Shown: positions 14,754 to 23,211 of the stretch, piece by piece
How the letters are laid out: each line of letters opens with the position of its first letter
Numbering within the stretch: position 1 is the first letter of the stretch
Notes under the pieces: model-generated
The model's input: the letters and a program-made list of their open reading frames with translations, nothing else
Databases searched by the model: none
Told to the model about the DNA's origin: nothing
From: an uncultured Lachnospiraceae bacterium
GTDB lineage: Bacteria; Bacillota; Clostridia; Lachnospirales; Lachnospiraceae
Length of the DNA stretch: 34,335 nt
Assembly: GCA_910584785.1 (NCBI GenBank)
Contig: CAJUDX010000036.1
Span: 1-34,335, forward strand
Direction of reading: 5' to 3'
Program-made: the position numbers and the translations under genes

Positions 14754-15699
14754 TATCCCATCCCCTCTCCGCTAAAAACGCCCTCCCAAAGTCCTTATCC
14801 TTCGTAATCTGTGACTTTAATTCCTCAAGCCCGCTCATCTTTCTCTCCGGTCGGATAAAATGCAGCAGACCAACTTCAATCTCCTGTCCATACAAATCCC
14901 CTTCATAATCAAAGACAAAGGTCTCCACGCCCGTGGGACGCTGTTCTTTGCTGCCTTTGATCGTCGGTTTTTTCCCGATGTTCGTCACCCCGCCATAGAG
15001 TTTACCGTCAATCCATACCTGCGCCACATAAACGCCAAACGGCGGCAGATGCTTTTCCGGCGGAGGAAGAAGATTTGCGGTGGGAAAGCCAAGAACCGGC
15101 TCGCCAATATGATTCCCATGAACCACCTTCCCATGAATATAATATGGCTCTCCAAGGAGTTCATTTGCCTTCTCAATTTCTCCCTTATCCAGTTCCTCAC
15201 GAATATAGGTGCTGCTGATTTCCCGATCCTCGTCCTTTTCCTTTTCAATGACAATCAGGCGATAACCATACTTACCGGAAAGCGCTTTAAGTAGATTTAC
15301 ATTCCCCGAACGCCGGTAGCCAAATCCGCAGTCTGTTCCCACAACAATGGCCTTTGCATTCATCCGCCCGACCAGCATTTCTTCCACAAAGGCTTCTGCG
15401 CTCATTTTGGAAACTTCCCTGGTAAACGGATACTCCACTAAATAGTCAATTCCCATTTTCTGCAGATTATTTTTCCTCTCCAGATTTGTGGTAATAACCG
15501 TATGGCGTTTTCCCTCGACAAGATCTCCCGGAGCCACACTAAAGGTAAATACTGCGGTCTGATAACCGTAAGTTTCTTTCATCTTCAGCATGGCGCCCAG
15601 CAGTTTTTGATGCCCCCGATGCCTGCCGTCAAACTTTCCAATCGTGACAACGGTTGCTTCCTGCAGTTGAAAATCCGGGCATTGTTCAATATAATTCAT
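14746..15699 (-). CDS. ribF: Bifunctional riboflavin kinase / FAD synthetase
   Basis: RibF makes FMN from riboflavin and then FAD. The N-terminal nucleotidyltransferase domain shows VVTIGKFDGRHRGHQKLL and VVGTDCGFGYRRSGN. EISSTYIREELDKGEIEKA closes that domain. The C-terminal kinase domain shows HGNHIGEPVLGFPTANL and GVYVAQVWIDGKLYGGVTNIG. The length of 317 residues is normal. The ATG at 15697-15699 has GGGGAG upstream and overlaps the truB stop (ATGA), so a 13-codon longer frame is rejected. KFDGRHRGH carries Arg where many homologues have Val. It is the usual last gene of this core operon, but here the ATPase gene starts inside its end. Confidence 0.95.
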   Translation of the reverse strand: MNYIEQCPDFQLQEATVVTIGKFDGRHRGHQKLLGAMLKMKETYGYQTAVFTFSVAPGDLVEGKRHTVITTNLERKNNLQKMGIDYLVEYPFTREVSKMSAEAFVEEMLVGRMNAKAIVVGTDCGFGYRRSGNVNLLKALSGKYGYRLIVIEKEKDEDREISSTYIREELDKGEIEKANELLGEPYYIHGKVVHGNHIGEPVLGFPTANLLPPPEKHLPPFGVYVAQVWIDGKLYGGVTNIGKKPTIKGSKEQRPTGVETFVFDYEGDLYGQEIEVGLLHFIRPERKMSGLEELKSQITKDKDFGRAFLAERGWDNA

Positions 15700-16646
15700 A
15701 CATTTGTCTCCCCTGGAAACATTTTTTTCGGCTTCCACCAGCGGCGGCTTTCCTCATAGGCATAAAGCCCTAAAAACTCCCTGTGGCTGGAATAAACGCG
15801 CACCAGTCCTGTTTTTGGCAGTTCTTTAACCGGATGCTCCTCTTCCAAACCTGAAGTAGTCTTAACTAAAAGACAGGAAAAATCCTCAGCCAACACGGGA
15901 TTTCCATTACAAAGTTTTTTATCGCCCCACTCGCCGGCAATGGCCTTTGGCCCGTCAAACATCGCGTCGATGGGGGTAAGGATTTCTTCTATCCTTCCCT
16001 CATCCCGCAGTGTTTCAATCTGCGAAAGAGTAAGGCTGTCCTCAATCCCAAACTGTTCCACCCTGGTCCGGGTAAGCTGCTCCATACAGCCACCGCATCC
16101 TAAGGCCTGTCCCAAGTCATGGCAGAGCGTGCGGATATAGGTTCCCTTTGAACAAGTCACCGTAAGGCCCACCCTGGGCAAGGTTATCCAGTCCACCGTC
16201 AGGGCATAGATTTCGATATCCCTGGGGGAACGCTCCACCTCTTTTCCTGCCCTTGCCAGCTCATACAGCTTCTTTCCCCCGACCTTGAGGGCAGAATACA
16301 TGGGAGGAACCTGTTGTTGCGGGCCGATAAAGGAAGCCGCCGCCTGGCGGATCTTCTCCTCATCTGTCTCCACCGGATACCGGGCAGTTACCTCTCCCGT
16401 CGTATCCTGGGTATCTGTCTCCTGACCAAGAAGAAGAACGGCCTCATAGGTTTTTTTCTTTTCCGTCAGCATATCGGCTATCCGGGTTCCCTGGCCCAGG
16501 CACACGGGTAGGACGCCACGGGCCGCCGGATCTAAGGTTCCTGTATGACCGATTTTTTTCTGTTTTAATATTCCTCTGAGTTTTGCCACCACATCATGAG
16601 AGGTAAACCCCGGCTCCTTGTATACATTAATCACTCCATGGTACAT
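15696..16646 (-). CDS. truB: tRNA pseudouridine-55 synthase
   Basis: TruB converts U55 of the tRNA T-loop to pseudouridine. The N-terminus GVINVYKEPGFTSHDVVAKLR and the catalytic motif KKIGHTGTLDPAARGVLPVC (catalytic Asp in TLDP) are diagnostic. YEAVLLLGQETDTQDTTGEV, MYSALKVGGKKLYELARAG and CSKGTYIRTLCHDLG follow in order. The product is 316 residues. The ATG at 16644-16646 lies 1 nt after the nrnA stop, with AAGGAG 6 nt upstream; a reading frame extending 75 codons further into nrnA is not used. The C-terminal 60 residues form a PUA-like tail. Confidence 0.95.
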   Translation of the reverse strand: MYHGVINVYKEPGFTSHDVVAKLRGILKQKKIGHTGTLDPAARGVLPVCLGQGTRIADMLTEKKKTYEAVLLLGQETDTQDTTGEVTARYPVETDEEKIRQAAASFIGPQQQVPPMYSALKVGGKKLYELARAGKEVERSPRDIEIYALTVDWITLPRVGLTVTCSKGTYIRTLCHDLGQALGCGGCMEQLTRTRVEQFGIEDSLTLSQIETLRDEGRIEEILTPIDAMFDGPKAIAGEWGDKKLCNGNPVLAEDFSCLLVKTTSGLEEEHPVKELPKTGLVRVYSSHREFLGLYAYEESRRWWKPKKMFPGETNV

Positions 16647-16647
16647 T

Positions 16648-17613
16648 TCAGGCTCCTTCAACTTCCTTAAGCTGCTTCTCAATATGTAGGGAAAGGTTAT
16701 TGACCACATCATAAATACTTCCCGACATCGTACAGCCAGCAGCGCGGACATGACCGCCTCCTCCAAAGAAGGCAGCGATCTTTGCCACATCCAGCTTATG
16801 TTTGGAACGAAGGCTGACTTTATAGCGCTGCGCTTCTGTCTCGTAGAGGAAAATCGCACATTCCACCCCATCGGTTAGTCGAAGCTGCTCCACAATCCCA
16901 TCCAGATCCTTGCTGGTCACGCCGTAAAATCTCATATCCTTTAAGCGTACCACACTGAATACGCAGGCACCGTCCAAAAAGGTAATGCTTTCCAGAAGAG
17001 CGCGGCCTAAAATTTGGTTCTGTACATAAGTTTTCCGGTAAAAGCTCTCATCGATAATCCGGCTAAAATCAATCCCGGTTTCCATTAATTTTGCAGCCAC
17101 AAGCATCGTTTTGGGCGTGGTGCAGGAGTATTTAAACACACCAGTATCATGAATAATTCCCGTATAAAGACACTCTGCCATTTCCCTGGTGATACGGCTT
17201 TCCTCCAAAAGACCAAAAAGTACTTCACTGGTAGAACTGGCATCCGGGTCGATAACATTCGTCTTTGCATAACCGGCATTGGTTACATGATGGTCAATGC
17301 AGAGACTGTCCTTCGCCAGGGCAAATCCCTCCTCACCCCCGCCAAGTCTCTCCGTATTGCTGCAATCTAAGCAAATGCAGAGGTCAAAAGAAGTTTCTTT
17401 GACAAACTCGGTCTGCACACAGGTAAAGCCCTTTAAATAGCCGAATTTCTCCGGCGGATCTTCCAGACAAAGAGTAACTTCCCGATCGGGATAAACCTCT
17501 TCTAAATAGTTAAATAACCCCATACAACTCCCGATGCAGTCTCCATCCGGGTGAACATGACCAAGAATTAGAACAGTTTTTACTCCTTCCAGCTTTGTAT
17601 CCAGTATTGACAT
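16648..17613 (-). CDS. nrnA: DHH-family bifunctional oligoribonuclease / pAp phosphatase
   Basis: NrnA degrades short RNA oligomers and dephosphorylates 3'-phosphoadenosine 5'-phosphate. The DHH domain has GHVHPDGDCIGS, the DCSN metal site, CIDHHVTN and IIHDTGVFKYS. The C-terminal DHHA1 domain ends with FGGGGHVRAAGCTM. The product is 321 residues, normal for the family. The ATG at 17613 with AAAGGAGAG upstream is preferred over a GTG six codons earlier that overlaps that ribosome site. It lies between rbfA and truB as in most Clostridia. Confidence 0.93.
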   Translation of the reverse strand: MSILDTKLEGVKTVLILGHVHPDGDCIGSCMGLFNYLEEVYPDREVTLCLEDPPEKFGYLKGFTCVQTEFVKETSFDLCICLDCSNTERLGGGEEGFALAKDSLCIDHHVTNAGYAKTNVIDPDASSTSEVLFGLLEESRITREMAECLYTGIIHDTGVFKYSCTTPKTMLVAAKLMETGIDFSRIIDESFYRKTYVQNQILGRALLESITFLDGACVFSVVRLKDMRFYGVTSKDLDGIVEQLRLTDGVECAIFLYETEAQRYKVSLRSKHKLDVAKIAAFFGGGGHVRAAGCTMSGSIYDVVNNLSLHIEKQLKEVEGA

Positions 17614-17641
17614 GAACGTCTCTCCTTTCACGTAACAGCTT

Positions 17642-18004
17642 CTATTCCTTTAAGTCTTTTGTTACTTCATCAATCAAATGAGACATATTTACGCCATAGG
17701 CAATGGACTGATCCAGAATAAACGTAATTTCCGGGGTATTGCGCAGGTTAATCCGCCGTGCAAGCTCCCTGCGGATATAGCCCACGCCGCTTTTTAATCC
17801 GGCAAGGGTGTTCTGCGCGGCTTCCTCGTCGCCCAGAACACTGATATATGCCTTACAATATTTTAAATCCGGGGTAACCTCGGTCATTACTACGGTCGTC
17901 ATCGGATGAATCCGGGGATCTTTAATCTCCCTGCGGATAATCTCGCTTAATTCCCGCTGTACTTCCATGTTAATTCTTGTATTCTTTATACTATTTTTTC
18001 TCAT
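17642..18004 (-). CDS. rbfA: 30S ribosome-binding factor A
   Basis: RbfA helps mature the 5' end of 16S rRNA during 30S assembly. The 120-residue KH-like protein shows INMEVQRELSEIIRREIKDPR, VVMTEVTPDLKYCKAYISVLG and the C-terminal ELARRINLRNTPEITFILD. It follows infB by 8 nt and precedes nrnA by 28 nt, the standard order. Confidence 0.95.
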   Translation of the reverse strand: MRKNSIKNTRINMEVQRELSEIIRREIKDPRIHPMTTVVMTEVTPDLKYCKAYISVLGDEEAAQNTLAGLKSGVGYIRRELARRINLRNTPEITFILDQSIAYGVNMSHLIDEVTKDLKE

Positions 18005-18012
18005 ATATGCTC

Positions 18013-21000
18013 CTATCGCGGAACCTCGACCATCGCATAGGCTTCAATCATATCGTCCTCCTGAAGGTCATTAAACTTCTCAAAGACAAGACCGCACTCA
18101 TAGTTAGCCTTAACCTCCTTGACGTCGTCCTTAAACCGCTTCAGAGAGGCCACAGGGCCGTCGAAAATCTGCTCGCCGCCGCGGGTAATTCTGGCGCTGC
18201 ATCCGCGGGTGAGCTGTCCGTCCAGCACGTACGAACCGGCAATGGTTCCCACGCCGGATGCCTTGAAGGTCTGACGAACAATCGCATGACCGATAATCTT
18301 CTCCTCGAAAACCGGGTCAAGCATCCCCTTCATCGCAGCCTCCACGTCCTCAATTGCCTGATAAATTACCCGGTACAGGCGCACATCCACCTTTTCCTGC
18401 TCTGCCATGGATTTTGCCATCACATCCGGCCTTACATTAAAGCCAATAATAATTGCATTTGAGGCAGAAGCTAAGGTAACGTCGGATTCATTAATGGCGC
18501 CTACACCACCGTGGATCACCTTGACCATAACCTCTTCATTCGACAACTTCACCAGACTCTGCTTAACGGCTTCCACCGATCCCTGCACATCTGCCTTAAT
18601 AATAATCGGCAGTTCCTTGACATTGCCCGCCTTAATCTGGCTGAACAGGGCATCTAAGGAAAGCTTTGCCTTAGTATCATCAATCAGACGGCTCTTTTCT
18701 TCGGCAATAAACGTCTCTGCAAATGCTCTTGATTCCTTTTCATTTTCTGTTTCCACAAATATCTCGCCTGCGTTTGGCACATCATTTAAGCCCAGGATTT
18801 CCACCGGAGTAGACGGGCCGGCCTCTTTTACGCGGCGTCCTTTATCATCCATCATGGCACGCACCTTGCCGTAGCAGGCACCTACTGCCACATTGTCACC
18901 TACATGAAGCGTCCCCTTCTGCACCAGAATTGTTGCAACCGGGCCTTTTCCCTTATCCAGTTCAGCTTCGATAACCAGACCTCTTGCCTTTCGGTTCGGG
19001 TTGGCTTTCAGCTCTTTCACTTCTGCGGTTAAGAGAATCATTTCCAGAAGATCTTTAATCCCCTCCTGCGTATGAGCAGAAACCGGAACAAAGATAGTGC
19101 TTCCGCCCCAGTCCTCAGGAACCAGCTCATACTCGCTCATCTCCTGCTTTACGCGCTCCACATTGGCACTTGGCTTATCGATCTTATTCACTGCAACGAT
19201 AATCTCCACCCCTGCGGCTTTTGCATGATTGATGGCCTCAACCGTCTGCGGCATTACACCGTCATCCGCTGCGACAACCAAAATAGCAATATCCGTGGAC
19301 TGCGCGCCGCGCATCCGCATTGCCGTAAATGCCTCGTGTCCCGGAGTATCTAAGAAGGTAATCTTCTGGTTATTAATTTCCACCACATAGGCACCGATAT
19401 GCTGGGTAATGCCTCCGGCCTCCTTAGCGGTAACATTTGTCTTACGGATAGCATCCAGAAGAGAGGTTTTACCATGGTCAACATGGCCCATCACACAGAC
19501 AACCGGTGGTCTGGTTAGCATATCCGCTGCGTTCTCCTCAGCTTCCTTTAGCAGCTCAGCGATAACGTCCACCTTTTCTTCCTTCTCACAAAGGATATCA
19601 AACTCCATTGCGATTTCCTCTGCCTGATCGTAATCCACTTCCTGGTTTACCGTTACCATCTGCCCTTTTTCCTTAAAGAGCTTGCCGACAATCACCGACG
19701 GCTGAACCTTCATCTTTTCCGCCAGCGCCTTAATCGTAATCACATCGGGAAGAACAATCACCTTTACAGTATCTTCCTTTTCCTTTGCCGGTTTCTGCGG
19801 CATAATAAAAGCTCCCTTGGCTGGTTTTCCGCCCTTTAAGCGGCCCTCTTCCTCCTCATGCTTCCTCTTATCGTATTTATCATTTTTATAGGCATTCTTA
19901 TTTTGACGGGTGCTGGTCGGCTTTGACTGAATCGGCGAATCAAATGCAGACTTGGAAGCCTGACCGCGCCGTTCTCCGGTGCGGCTCCCCTGGTGGTTAT
20001 CACGGCCCTGACTGTCACGATTTCCATAGCTTCTTTGACCGTCTCTCCCCTGACCATCGCGATTCCCGTAGCTTCCTCTTTGACCGTCTCTTCCCTGACC
20101 GTCACGACTTCCATAGCCGCTGCGTTGTCCGCCCTGACTGTCACGGTTCCCATAACTGCTGCGCTGTCCGCCCTGTCCGTCACGGTTTCCATAGCCGCTG
20201 CGCTGTCCGCCCTGTCCGTCACGGTTTCCATAGCCGCTGCGCTGTCCGCCCTGTCCGTCACGGCTTCCATAACCGCTGCGCTGTCCGCCCTGTCCGTCAC
20301 GACTTCCATAACTGCTGCGTTGTCCGCTTTGTCCGTCACGATTTCCATAACTGCCGCGCTGTCCATCTCTTCCCTGTCCGTCACGGTTTCCATAACCGCC
20401 GCGCTGTCCATCTCTTCCCTGTCCGTCACGATTTCCATAGCCGCCGCGCTGTCCGCTCTGTCCATCTCTTCCCTGACTGTCACGATTTCCATAGCCGCTG
20501 CGCTGTCCATCTCTCTGTCCTTCCCGCTGGCTATCTCTTCCCTGTGTTTCACGGTTTCCATTTGCAAAAGCTGACTTCTGAGCGTCGCGTCCCTGTGCTT
20601 CCCGGCTGACGGTATCTGCCGCGGTCTCTTTCGCCGGCGCTGCTGCCTTTTCCTGAACAGACGCTTTTTCTGCGGTCGCCTTTTCCCCTGCCGGCTTTTC
20701 TGGCGCAGGAGCCTTTTCTGCAGTCTGCGGCTTAACGATCCCTTCTGCCTTTCCCTGTACATCAGGATTGACAATAGAAACCTTCTGTGCCAGTGCAGAA
20801 GCTGCCTGAACTTTTTGCCCGGCTGGAGTTGCCGTTGGTTTCGCCGCTGAGCCTGCTTTTTCCGGCGCTTTTGCAGAAGTTAATGCTTTTTCTGCCGGCC
20901 TGGAACCTGCAGCCTTCTCTGCCGGTTTTTGCACCGAAGCAGTTTTATTTTCCCCGGCCTTTGGTTTCTGCCCCGCCGGGCGGCTCTTAATCTGCTGAGA

Positions 21001-21168
21001 GTTTTGCGGACGGTAAACAGCAATCACTTTCTTTTTGGGCACCTTGCCCTCCGGGGTTTTTGCTGCCTCCGAAGCCTTTACCTCTTCTGGCTGCCCTGCC
21101 TTAGTTTGCCCTTTTGTCAAGTCCTTACTCGCTTTTCCCTGCTCTTTTCCTAAATCATTTATATTCAT
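18013..21168 (-). CDS. infB: Translation initiation factor IF-2 with long repeat-rich N-terminus
   Basis: IF-2 is the GTPase that places initiator tRNA on the 30S subunit and promotes subunit joining. The G domain is intact: GHVDHGKTSLLDAIR (G1), DTPGHEAF (G3), NKID (G4). It is followed by domains II and III and the tRNA-binding C-terminus ending MIEAYAMVEVPR. At 1051 residues it is long for a Firmicute. The extra length is an N-terminal region: Ala/Lys/Pro-rich to about residue 195, then a Gly/Arg/Asp/Gln/Tyr-rich tract to about 395 made of 13-residue repeats like GYGNRDGQGGQRS. The conserved IF2N segment (VITIKALAEKMKVQPSVIVGKLF) follows. The ATG overlaps the ylxQ stop (ATGA). Confidence 0.96.
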   Translation of the reverse strand: MNINDLGKEQGKASKDLTKGQTKAGQPEEVKASEAAKTPEGKVPKKKVIAVYRPQNSQQIKSRPAGQKPKAGENKTASVQKPAEKAAGSRPAEKALTSAKAPEKAGSAAKPTATPAGQKVQAASALAQKVSIVNPDVQGKAEGIVKPQTAEKAPAPEKPAGEKATAEKASVQEKAAAPAKETAADTVSREAQGRDAQKSAFANGNRETQGRDSQREGQRDGQRSGYGNRDSQGRDGQSGQRGGYGNRDGQGRDGQRGGYGNRDGQGRDGQRGSYGNRDGQSGQRSSYGSRDGQGGQRSGYGSRDGQGGQRSGYGNRDGQGGQRSGYGNRDGQGGQRSSYGNRDSQGGQRSGYGSRDGQGRDGQRGSYGNRDGQGRDGQRSYGNRDSQGRDNHQGSRTGERRGQASKSAFDSPIQSKPTSTRQNKNAYKNDKYDKRKHEEEEGRLKGGKPAKGAFIMPQKPAKEKEDTVKVIVLPDVITIKALAEKMKVQPSVIVGKLFKEKGQMVTVNQEVDYDQAEEIAMEFDILCEKEEKVDVIAELLKEAEENAADMLTRPPVVCVMGHVDHGKTSLLDAIRKTNVTAKEAGGITQHIGAYVVEINNQKITFLDTPGHEAFTAMRMRGAQSTDIAILVVAADDGVMPQTVEAINHAKAAGVEIIVAVNKIDKPSANVERVKQEMSEYELVPEDWGGSTIFVPVSAHTQEGIKDLLEMILLTAEVKELKANPNRKARGLVIEAELDKGKGPVATILVQKGTLHVGDNVAVGACYGKVRAMMDDKGRRVKEAGPSTPVEILGLNDVPNAGEIFVETENEKESRAFAETFIAEEKSRLIDDTKAKLSLDALFSQIKAGNVKELPIIIKADVQGSVEAVKQSLVKLSNEEVMVKVIHGGVGAINESDVTLASASNAIIIGFNVRPDVMAKSMAEQEKVDVRLYRVIYQAIEDVEAAMKGMLDPVFEEKIIGHAIVRQTFKASGVGTIAGSYVLDGQLTRGCSARITRGGEQIFDGPVASLKRFKDDVKEVKANYECGLVFEKFNDLQEDDMIEAYAMVEVPR
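19985..20510 (-). repeat. 39-bp tandem repeats encoding an RG/YG-rich tract in IF-2
   Basis: A 39-nt unit (13 codons, GYGNRDGQGGQRS-like) recurs about a dozen times, and three adjacent units near 20150-20270 are almost identical. Because the unit lacks stop codons in several frames, long open frames appear on both strands here; they are by-products. The tract resembles RGG-type low-complexity RNA-binding regions. Confidence 0.85.
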
Positions 21169-21491
21169 ACTTCGCTACCTCCGTTCATAGTCATTCGTTT
21201 CCCGATTGCCTCTGCAAAGCCCTTATCCTCCACCGCTAAGGATGCACGCATCTCCTTTCCGGTAAAACGACCAAGTTCCGCTTTGCTGCCAAAAAAACAG
21301 ATATTCACGTGATAATTTTTGCACATATCCTGGAACCTTTTTTTTGTGTTCTCTGACGCCTCCTCTGCCAGAATAACCAGGCAGGCCCGGCCTTTTTTAA
21401 TGGATTGCTCCGTGGAAAATTCCCCGCTCTTTACCTTGCCGGCTTTCGTAGCCAATCCAATCAGATTAAATACTTTTTGCTTAGAATCCAA
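21165..21491 (-). CDS. ylxQ: L7Ae-family RNA-binding protein YlxQ
   Basis: This 108-residue L7Ae/L30e-fold protein is found between rnpM and infB in Firmicutes and binds kink-turn or related RNA. Family features are FNLIGLATKAGKVKSGE and ACLVILAEEASENTKKRF, followed by the VNICFFGSKAELGRFTGKE helix. It starts with a TTG codon that lies inside the last codons of rnpM (11-nt overlap), with GGAG about 10 nt upstream, so the two are coupled. Its stop overlaps the infB ATG. Confidence 0.88.
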   Translation of the reverse strand: MDSKQKVFNLIGLATKAGKVKSGEFSTEQSIKKGRACLVILAEEASENTKKRFQDMCKNYHVNICFFGSKAELGRFTGKEMRASLAVEDKGFAEAIGKRMTMNGGSEV

Positions 21492-21753
21492 GTTCCTTCA
21501 TCTCCTTTTCCAGCCCTTCATAAACCTCCTTTGGAATCGTCATCTTAAACGACCGGTCCAGGCCCCTGGACTTTACTGCCTTTTTCAGGCATTCGCCGGA
21601 TGGGCAGAGATAAGCCCCCCGTCCATTTTTCCGCCCGGTGGCGTCAATCAGAATATCACCTTCGGCAGTTTTCAGCACACGGATCATTTCCTTTTTACTT
21701 TTCATTTCCCCACAGCCAATACACTGCCTTAACGGTACTTTTTTTGCACTCAC
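21481..21753 (-). CDS. rnpM: YlxR/RnpM family RNA-binding protein
   Basis: This 90-residue protein of the YlxR fold has the diagnostic motifs PLRQCIGCGEMKSKKEMIRV, DATGRKNGRGAYLC and CLKKAVKSRGLDRSF. In Bacillus the homologue binds the RNase P RNA and modulates its activity. It lies between nusA and ylxQ in the standard operon order and overlaps ylxQ by 11 nt. Confidence 0.92.
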   Translation of the reverse strand: MSAKKVPLRQCIGCGEMKSKKEMIRVLKTAEGDILIDATGRKNGRGAYLCPSGECLKKAVKSRGLDRSFKMTIPKEVYEGLEKEMKELGF

Positions 21754-21786
21754 GTTACCATCACTCCTGTTTTTTCTGATTTTGAA

Positions 21787-23079
21787 CTATTCCTGGAAAG
21801 TTTCCGTCTCTTCCTGGTAGCTTTCCTCTTTGGCAATTTCCTGAGAATCCTCTTCCTCCTGGATCTCCTGTTCATAATCGAAGGCTTCTTCCTGAACATT
21901 CAGATCCTCCTGGCTGTATGTTTCCTCCTGGAAGCCTTCGCCCTCCGAATCGTACTCCTCTTCCTGGAAATCTTCATCTTCCTGGTAGTGATAATCCACC
22001 ATATCTTCCTGATACTCAATTCCCAGTTCTTCGAACAATCCCTGTTCCTTCGCCTGCGTCTCGCTCTTGATATCAATCTTATAGCCGGTCAGTCGGGCAG
22101 CAAGACGGGCATTCTGTCCTTCCTTGCCAATGGCAAGGGAAAGCTGATAATCCGGCACAATCACAAGCGCTTCTCTTTCCTCCTCATCAGCAACCACACA
22201 GATAACCTTAGCCGGGCTTAATGCATTTTCAATTAAGTAAGCGGCGTTATCATCCCAGTTAATAATATCAATCTTTTCTCCCCGCAGTTCATTCACCACA
22301 GCATTTACTCTGGCGCCGTTAATTCCCACGCAGGCGCCTACCGGATCGACATTGATATCATTAGACCAGACGGCAATCTTGGTTCGGGAACCGGCTTCTC
22401 TGGCAATCGCCTTAATCTCCACCGTACCGTCCTTCACTTCGGCAACCTCGGATTCAAACAGACGCTTAACCAAATCCGGGTGTGTGCGGGAAACCGAAAC
22501 CCTAGGCCCCTTGGAAGTGTCCTTAACCTCCAGGATGTAAACTTTCACATGCTCATTCTGCCTGAGCACCTCTCCTCTGACCTGCTCGCTTTCATTTAAA
22601 ATCGCATCCAGCTTGCCTAAATTAATACTGATATTTCTTCCCAGGTTCTTTTGTACAATACCCGTTGTAATATCCTTTTCCTTACTGTAATAATCATTAT
22701 ACAGAACCTTCCGTTCCTCCTCGCGGATCTTTTGCAGAATAACATTCTTGGCATTCTGTGTGGCAATCCGTCCGAATTCCTTCGATGGAATGGCAATGGG
22801 AACAATATCACCGGGAAGATAACGGGGATTTTTCAGCTTTGCCTCCTCGACACAAATCTGTGTTAAGGGGTCCTCCACCGTCTCCACCACCTCTTTCTCT
22901 GCATACACAGCAAAGTCACAGGTGTCCGGGTTAATATTTACTTTAATATTATCCGCCTTGCCGAAGTGATTTTTACAGGCCGTCAGCAAGGAATTTTCAA
23001 TCGCCTCCAAAAGCACTGCCTTGCTGATATTCTTCTCCTTTTCAATCATTTCCAACGCTAATAAAAGTTCCTTATTCAT
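21787..23079 (-). CDS. nusA: Transcription termination/antitermination factor NusA
   Basis: NusA binds RNA polymerase and nascent RNA and controls pausing, termination and antitermination. The 430-residue protein has the N-terminal polymerase-binding domain (MNKELLLALEMIEKEKNISK), an S1 domain (TTGIVQKNLGRNISINLG), KH1 (VDPVGACVGINGARVNAVVNEL) and KH2 (LAIGKEGQNARLAARLTGYKI). It ends with an unusual tail of about 80 residues very rich in Glu, Gln, Asp and Tyr, with repeated QEE/QED motifs. The ATG at 23077-23079 has GGAGG 5-6 nt upstream. An in-frame ATG 12 codons earlier lies inside the tandem duplication and is not preferred. Confidence 0.95.
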   Translation of the reverse strand: MNKELLLALEMIEKEKNISKAVLLEAIENSLLTACKNHFGKADNIKVNINPDTCDFAVYAEKEVVETVEDPLTQICVEEAKLKNPRYLPGDIVPIAIPSKEFGRIATQNAKNVILQKIREEERKVLYNDYYSKEKDITTGIVQKNLGRNISINLGKLDAILNESEQVRGEVLRQNEHVKVYILEVKDTSKGPRVSVSRTHPDLVKRLFESEVAEVKDGTVEIKAIAREAGSRTKIAVWSNDINVDPVGACVGINGARVNAVVNELRGEKIDIINWDDNAAYLIENALSPAKVICVVADEEEREALVIVPDYQLSLAIGKEGQNARLAARLTGYKIDIKSETQAKEQGLFEELGIEYQEDMVDYHYQEDEDFQEEEYDSEGEGFQEETYSQEDLNVQEEAFDYEQEIQEEEDSQEIAKEESYQEETETFQE

Positions 23080-23081
23080 GG

Positions 23082-23211
23082 TTTCCTCCAATTCTGCACA
23101 CGTTTCTTTGTGCATACAGGTATGGGTGTTTCACCCTTTCCTCCAATTCTGCACACGTTTCTTTGTGCATACAGGTATGGGTGTTTCACCCTTTCCTCCA
23201 ATTCTGCACAC
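23082..23211 (-). repeat. 55-bp tandem duplication carrying three ribosome sites upstream of nusA
   Basis: A 55-bp unit is present twice exactly (23082-23136 and 23137-23191), plus a third partial copy of 20 bp (23192-23211) that touches the rimP stop codon. On the minus strand each full unit has the perfect hairpin GGGTG-AAA-CACCC, an ATG and a terminal GGAGG, so three GGAGG sites lie in series before nusA. From the GTG inside either hairpin, short frames run through and end at or just after the nusA start codon. Confidence 0.9.

Noticed and set aside
15985..16140. Plus-strand frames opposite truB and nrnA
   Set aside because: No ribosome sites; conserved proteins occupy the other strand.
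16646..16871. 75-codon N-terminal extension of truB
   Set aside because: It overlaps nrnA, has no conserved sequence, and a good ribosome site precedes the ATG at 16646.
19985..20510. Possible CRISPR array (regular repeats)
   Set aside because: Units are contiguous, in frame with infB and have no unique spacers; they are coding repeats.
19836..20774. Long alternative open frames on both strands inside infB
   Set aside because: The 39-bp repeat unit lacks stops in several frames. The proteins are simple-repeat by-products overlapping an essential gene.
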